Source of the DNA: an uncultured Aquabacterium sp.
GTDB lineage: Bacteria; Pseudomonadota; Gammaproteobacteria; Burkholderiales; Burkholderiaceae_C
NCBI GenBank assembly: GCA_937923225.1
Contig: CALAKR010000316.1
Location: 1-8,213, forward strand
DNA length: 8,213 bases
Direction of reading: 5' to 3'
Below, piece by piece: positions 5,486-8,213 of this stretch. The translations under genes were made by a program, and so were the position numbers. The notes under the pieces are model-generated. The model saw only the letters and a program-made list of their open reading frames with translations, was not told the origin of the DNA and did not search any database. Numbering within the stretch: position 1 is the first letter of the stretch; each line of letters starts with the position of its first letter.

Positions 5486-6829
5486 TTATTCTTTCTCGGT
5501 AAAGGGGTTCGACGAGAGCTTCATCTCGATGCGCAACGGCGTGCCCGTGAGCTTGAAGTGCGCGCGGAAACGCCCTTCCAGGTAGCGCTTGTAGCTCTCG
5601 GAAACGTGCTCCAGCGCGTTGCCGTGGATCACGATCACAGGCGGGTTCTGGCCGCCCTGGTGGGCATAGCGCAGCTTGGGCCGCGACATGCCGCCACGCT
5701 GCGGCTGCTGGAACTGCACCGCCTCCTGCAGCAGGCGCGTGAGCACGGGTGTGGACATCTTGCAGCTGGCCGAGGACCAGGCATCGCTGATGGCTTTCCA
5801 CAGCGGCCCCAGGCCCTGGCGCTTGATGGCCGAGATGTGCAGCACGGGCGCGAACTTGAGGAAGGCCAGACGCGTCTCGATGGAGCGCTGCAGCATCTCG
5901 CGCTGGTAGGCGTCGACCGCGTCCCACTTGTTGATGGCCACGACCACGGCACGGCCCGATTCGAGCACGAAGCCGGCGATGTGCGCATCCTGGTCGGTCA
6001 CGCCCTGCGTGGCGTCGATCAGCAGCAGTACGACATTGGCATCAGCGATGGCCTGCAGCGTCTTGACGACGGAGAACTTCTCGATGGCCTCGAAGACCTT
6101 GCCCTTGCGGCGCAGGCCGGCCGTGTCGATCAGCTCGAAGCGCTGGCCGTTGCGCTCGAACGGCACCTTGATGGCATCGCGCGTGGTGCCGGGCATGTCG
6201 AAGGCCACCAGGCGTTCTTCACCCAGCCAGGTGTTGATCAACGTGGACTTGCCGACATTGGGGCGGCCCGCCACCGCCAGGCGAACCGGGCGGTCAGGAT
6301 CGTCTTCCAGCAGGTCCTCGTCATCGTCTTCGTCACCGAAAAACTCGTCGAGCGCCATGTCCAGCAGGCTGCGGATGCCCTGCCCGTGCGCCGACGACAC
6401 CGGAATGGGATCGCCGATGCCCAGCTCGTAGAACTCGGCCAATTGCGGCGAATCCTGCATGCCTTCGGCCTTGTTGGCCGCCAGCAGCACCTTCTTGTTG
6501 GCGCTGCGCAGGTAGTTGGCGATGTCGTGATCCTGGGCGGACAGGCCTGCGCGCAGGTCGACCACGAAGATGACGGCATCGGCCTCGGCCACGGCCTGGC
6601 GCGTCTGCTTGGCCATCTCCTTGAAGATGCCGTCCGTGCAGTCGGGCTCGAAGCCGCCGGTGTCGATGACGATGTACTCGCGGGCGCCCTGTCGGCCTTC
6701 GCCGTAGTGGCGGTCGCGCGTGAGGCCGGCGTAGTCGGCCACGATGGCGTCACGGCTCTTGGTGAGACGGTTGAAGAGCGTCGATTTGCCGACGTTGGGG
6801 CGACCGACGAGCGCGATGACGGGTTTCAT
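5486..6829 (-). CDS. der: Ribosome biogenesis GTPase Der (EngA), tandem G domains
   Basis: 447 residues. Der is an essential cytoplasmic GTPase acting late in 50S subunit assembly. Two G domains in tandem are plain. Domain 1: P-loop GRPNVGKS 9-16, switch Thr in AGLTRDR 34-40, DTGG 56-59, NKAE 119-122 and SSAHG 145-149. Domain 2: GRPNVGKS 188-195, PGTTRD 213-218, DTAG 235-238, NKWD 300-303 and SAIK 333-336. A very acidic linker (about 166-180) joins them. A KH-like C-terminal domain follows from about 355, with the family signature [11 protein letters not shown] then [10 protein letters not shown] around 383-404. The protein ends shortly after the KH domain and lacks the basic tail of the E. 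coli protein (about 490 residues), a common length variation. The first G4 motif has Glu in place of the usual Asp. The ATG at 6829 is fixed by the conserved [16 protein letters not shown] opening. It lies 24 bases after the bamB stop with no strong Shine-Dalgarno, so translation probably depends on traffic from bamB. Confidence 0.98.
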   Translation of the reverse strand: MKPVIALVGRPNVGKSTLFNRLTKSRDAIVADYAGLTRDRHYGEGRQGAREYIVIDTGGFEPDCTDGIFKEMAKQTRQAVAEADAVIFVVDLRAGLSAQDHDIANYLRSANKKVLLAANKAEGMQDSPQLAEFYELGIGDPIPVSSAHGQGIRSLLDMALDEFFGDEDDDEDLLEDDPDRPVRLAVAGRPNVGKSTLINTWLGEERLVAFDMPGTTRDAIKVPFERNGQRFELIDTAGLRRKGKVFEAIEKFSVVKTLQAIADANVVLLLIDATQGVTDQDAHIAGFVLESGRAVVVAINKWDAVDAYQREMLQRSIETRLAFLKFAPVLHISAIKRQGLGPLWKAISDAWSSASCKMSTPVLTRLLQEAVQFQQPQRGGMSRPKLRYAHQGGQNPPVIVIHGNALEHVSESYKRYLEGRFRAHFKLTGTPLRIEMKLSSNPFTEKE

Positions 6830-6853
6830 TCGAGAGAAGCAGGCTGGCCGGGC

Positions 6854-7981
6854 TTATTGAGCCCGCAGCGCGTAAAGGGTGCCGCCGCGGGTGGCCACCA
6901 GCAGGGTGCCATCCACGACCTTGGGCGCGCCGCTCAGGGCGCTGTCCAGGGACAGGCGGGCCACGGTGCGGCCATCGCTGGACGAGAGGAAGTGCAGTTG
7001 ACCGTCGTAGTCGCCCACGGCGATCAGGCCGGCCCACAACACGGGGGTGCTCAGTGCGCGGTGCTGGAAGCGGTCGATGCGCCAGAGCACCTCGCCGGTT
7101 TCGGCGCGCCAGGCGGTCCGGCGGTCGGCGCTGTCGGCGCCCACGACGATGCGGTCATCCGCAGCCAGGCCCTGGTCGCCAGCCTGCGGGCGCGACCAGC
7201 GCAGGGCGCCGCGGTTCATGTCCACGCAGCCAACGGACAGCTGGAAGGAACGCACGCACAGGTCGTCATCACTGCGCACGGGCGGACCGACCAAGTCGGA
7301 CAGGCGCTCGACCTCGTTGGTGCCGCGCGGCAGGCCCAGGCTGGCCTCCATGCGCACGGTGCCGCGCAGCGGGTCCAGGCCGATCAGGCGCGAGCCCAGG
7401 CCCACCACCAGGGTGTCGCGGAAGGCGGCCAGTACGCCGGACTGGGCCAGGGCCAGCGGGTCGGTACCCGGGCGCTGGAAGTTCCACAGCCAGCGGCCGT
7501 CCTGGGCGTCATAGGCGCGCACGCTGCGGTCGACCGATTGCACGAAGACACGCTCACCGGCCACCAGCGGGGCGGTGATCACGCGGCCCGGCAGGCGGTC
7601 ACGCCACAGCGGCTTGCCGCCGTCGAGGACGACGAGTTCGTTGTCGGTGGTGACGACCGCGGCGAAGCGGCCATCGCTGCCGACGCCCGCGCTGAGCTTG
7701 CTGCCGGCCTGCCCCTTCCAGAGCTCACGGCCGCTGACGGGATCGACAGACACGACCTGGCCATCGGAGGCGGCCACGGTCACGGCGCCGTTGCTCACGG
7801 CCAGCGACATGGGGCCATCGGCCTGGCCGACGCGCACACTCCAGGCGGTGCGCACGGTCTGGCTGGGGGTGAAGGTTTCCAGGGCCGCGGGCTTGGGCTT
7901 GGAAGAACTTCCGCAACCCGCCAGCACGGCAGTGGCCACCAGCACGGCGCCAGCGCGCCAGAACATCGTCGGTCTCGTCAT
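6854..7981 (-). CDS. bamB: Outer membrane protein assembly factor BamB (lipoprotein, beta-propeller)
   Basis: 375 residues. BamB is a lipoprotein of the BAM complex that binds BamA and helps deliver and fold outer-membrane beta-barrel proteins. A lipoprotein signal peptide is clear: Arg3 and Arg9, a hydrophobic core at 10-20, then lipobox LAGC with Cys23 as the lipidated residue. The next residues are Gly-Ser-Ser, not Asp, which fits outer-membrane sorting. The body shows about eight PQQ/WD-like blades with the 'D--SG--LW' pattern, at roughly 76-90 (VDPVSGRELWKG), 116-127, 154-168 (YDAQDGRWLW), 199-211, 250-264, 289-302 (AETGEVLW), 329-342 and 369-373, as expected for the eight-bladed propeller. 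The C-terminal VGDYDGQLHFLSSSDGRTVA is highly characteristic. Start: ATG 7981 has no clear Shine-Dalgarno; ATG 7966 (MFWRAGAV) would still give a working signal peptide. A frame open further upstream to 8131 overlaps yfgM and would bury the signal peptide, so it was not used. Two extra cysteines (242, 252) could pair. Confidence 0.95.
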   Translation of the reverse strand: MTRPTMFWRAGAVLVATAVLAGCGSSSKPKPAALETFTPSQTVRTAWSVRVGQADGPMSLAVSNGAVTVAASDGQVVSVDPVSGRELWKGQAGSKLSAGVGSDGRFAAVVTTDNELVVLDGGKPLWRDRLPGRVITAPLVAGERVFVQSVDRSVRAYDAQDGRWLWNFQRPGTDPLALAQSGVLAAFRDTLVVGLGSRLIGLDPLRGTVRMEASLGLPRGTNEVERLSDLVGPPVRSDDDLCVRSFQLSVGCVDMNRGALRWSRPQAGDQGLAADDRIVVGADSADRRTAWRAETGEVLWRIDRFQHRALSTPVLWAGLIAVGDYDGQLHFLSSSDGRTVARLSLDSALSGAPKVVDGTLLVATRGGTLYALRAQ

Positions 7982-8037
7982 GATTCGGGTGTGAATGTCG
8001 TGAAAGTTTGCAGCAGCCAAGGCTTGCGCAGGGGCAT
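7978..8037 (-). other. Candidate 19-codon coupled ORF between yfgM and bamB
   Basis: A short frame starts at ATG 8037-8035, overlapping the yfgM stop as TGATG. It ends at TGA 7980-7978, overlapping the bamB start as ATGA. It would encode MPLRKPWLLQTFTTFTPES. It has no Shine-Dalgarno sequence of its own, so any translation would come from ribosomes that finish yfgM and restart. The bamB ATG also lacks an obvious Shine-Dalgarno. A chain of termination and restart from yfgM through this ORF to bamB would therefore explain how bamB is translated. The peptide resembles no family I know and may have no function beyond coupling. The frame fit is seen directly; that it is translated is inference, and chance cannot be excluded. 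Confidence 0.3.
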
Positions 8038-8213
8038 CAACGGGCGGCCGAAGCGCTGCCTTGGACCACCGACGGCGCCGGAGGCTCACCCAGCGCGGTG
8101 AGCTTGCCTTCGATGAAGCGGCGGTATTCAACCTTGGCGTCCATGGCCTTCCAGGCGGCTTGATAGGCCTTGAGGGCCTCGTCCTTCTTGCCCTGCGACA
8201 GCAGGATGTCGCC
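8037..8213 (-). CDS. yfgM: YfgM-family TPR protein, C-terminal end only (partial)
   Basis: Partial gene: 58 codons run from the right edge of the window to a TGA at 8039-8037; the 5' part lies outside. The visible protein reads GDILLSQGKKDEALKAYQAA, then WKAMDAKVEYRRFIEGKLTA and a Pro/Ala/Ser-rich tail ending SASAAR. The stretch 'GD-LL-QGK-DEA-KAY-AAW' is a tetratricopeptide-repeat helix pair, and YRR-IE-KL-ALG matches how I recall YfgM-type proteins ending. In the family, YfgM is anchored in the inner membrane by an N-terminal helix (not visible here), with its TPR domain in the periplasm, and works with the SecYEG/PpiD chaperone network. Its place immediately upstream of bamB and der, on the same strand, is the usual arrangement and supports the call. 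The stop codon is part of a TGATG that also begins a short ORF leading to bamB. The identity rests on a short fragment plus context. Confidence 0.82.
   Translation of the reverse strand, partial: GDILLSQGKKDEALKAYQAAWKAMDAKVEYRRFIEGKLTALGEPPAPSVVQGSASAAR

Noticed and set aside
5372..8101. Very long open frame (909 codons) on the plus strand opposite der and bamB
   Set aside because: It is antisense to two well-identified genes in GC-rich DNA, where the opposite strand often stays open. Its product is a low-complexity run of Gly, Ala, His, Gln and Asp with no recognisable domain.
7982..8131. bamB extended upstream to 8131
   Set aside because: The extra 50 residues overlap yfgM in another frame and would place the lipoprotein signal peptide in the middle of the chain.
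1..8213. Search for mobile elements, CRISPR arrays, tRNA or rRNA genes and toxin-antitoxin or defence genes
   Set aside because: No direct-repeat arrays, transposase motifs, terminal repeats, RNA gene cores or base-composition breaks were seen; all coding space is taken by conserved housekeeping genes.

Overview
The window is GC-rich throughout. It carries nine genes, all on the minus strand, packed head to tail like one long operon or a chain of overlapping transcription units. In transcription order (right to left) they are: the 3' end of a YfgM-type TPR gene, bamB, der, hfq, hflX, hflK, hflC, a small DUF2065 (YjeT-like) gene and hisZ. Gene content, protein sequences (for example Hfq opening with [14 protein letters not shown]) and gene order point to a betaproteobacterium, most likely order Burkholderiales and perhaps near Comamonadaceae. 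The family placement is inference from recall, not from a search. No mobile element, tRNA, rRNA, CRISPR array or phage gene was seen, and no spacer without a gene reaches 300 bases.

Layout. Positions 8037-8213 hold the C-terminal 58 codons of yfgM. Then come bamB (6854-7981), an outer-membrane lipoprotein of the beta-barrel assembly machine, and der (5486-6829), a double-GTPase ribosome assembly factor. A 173-base spacer (5313-5485) is the largest gap and the only one with several regulatory-looking features: two candidate -10 elements and two inverted repeats. After it come hfq (5073-5312, GTG start), hflX (3744-5009, apparent TTG start), hflK (2363-3763, overlapping hflX by 20 bases), hflC (1469-2344), DUF2065 (1259-1444) and hisZ (9-1199). 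A 59-base gap before hisZ carries a good TAGAAT -10 candidate.

How the genes work together. YfgM and BamB serve the cell envelope: an inner-membrane/periplasmic chaperone partner and an OMP assembly lipoprotein. Der and HflX are ribosome-binding GTPases, for 50S maturation and for rescue or splitting of stalled or stressed ribosomes. Hfq is the sRNA chaperone. HflK and HflC form the SPFH complex that surrounds FtsH and controls membrane protein turnover. HisZ is the regulatory subunit needed by short-form HisG in histidine synthesis. In enterobacteria the same genes lie in two separate loci (yfgM-bamB-der and hfq-hflX-hflK-hflC-yjeT-purA); here they are joined.

This is a conserved housekeeping region and I see no undescribed multi-gene system in it. 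The items most worth a second look are at the junctions. A 19-codon ORF fits exactly between yfgM and bamB, overlapping the stop of one and the start of the other. Inverted repeats lie in the hfq leader. A hairpin holds the hfq stop codon in its bulge. HflK has an unusual N-terminal extension with a possible extra membrane segment.
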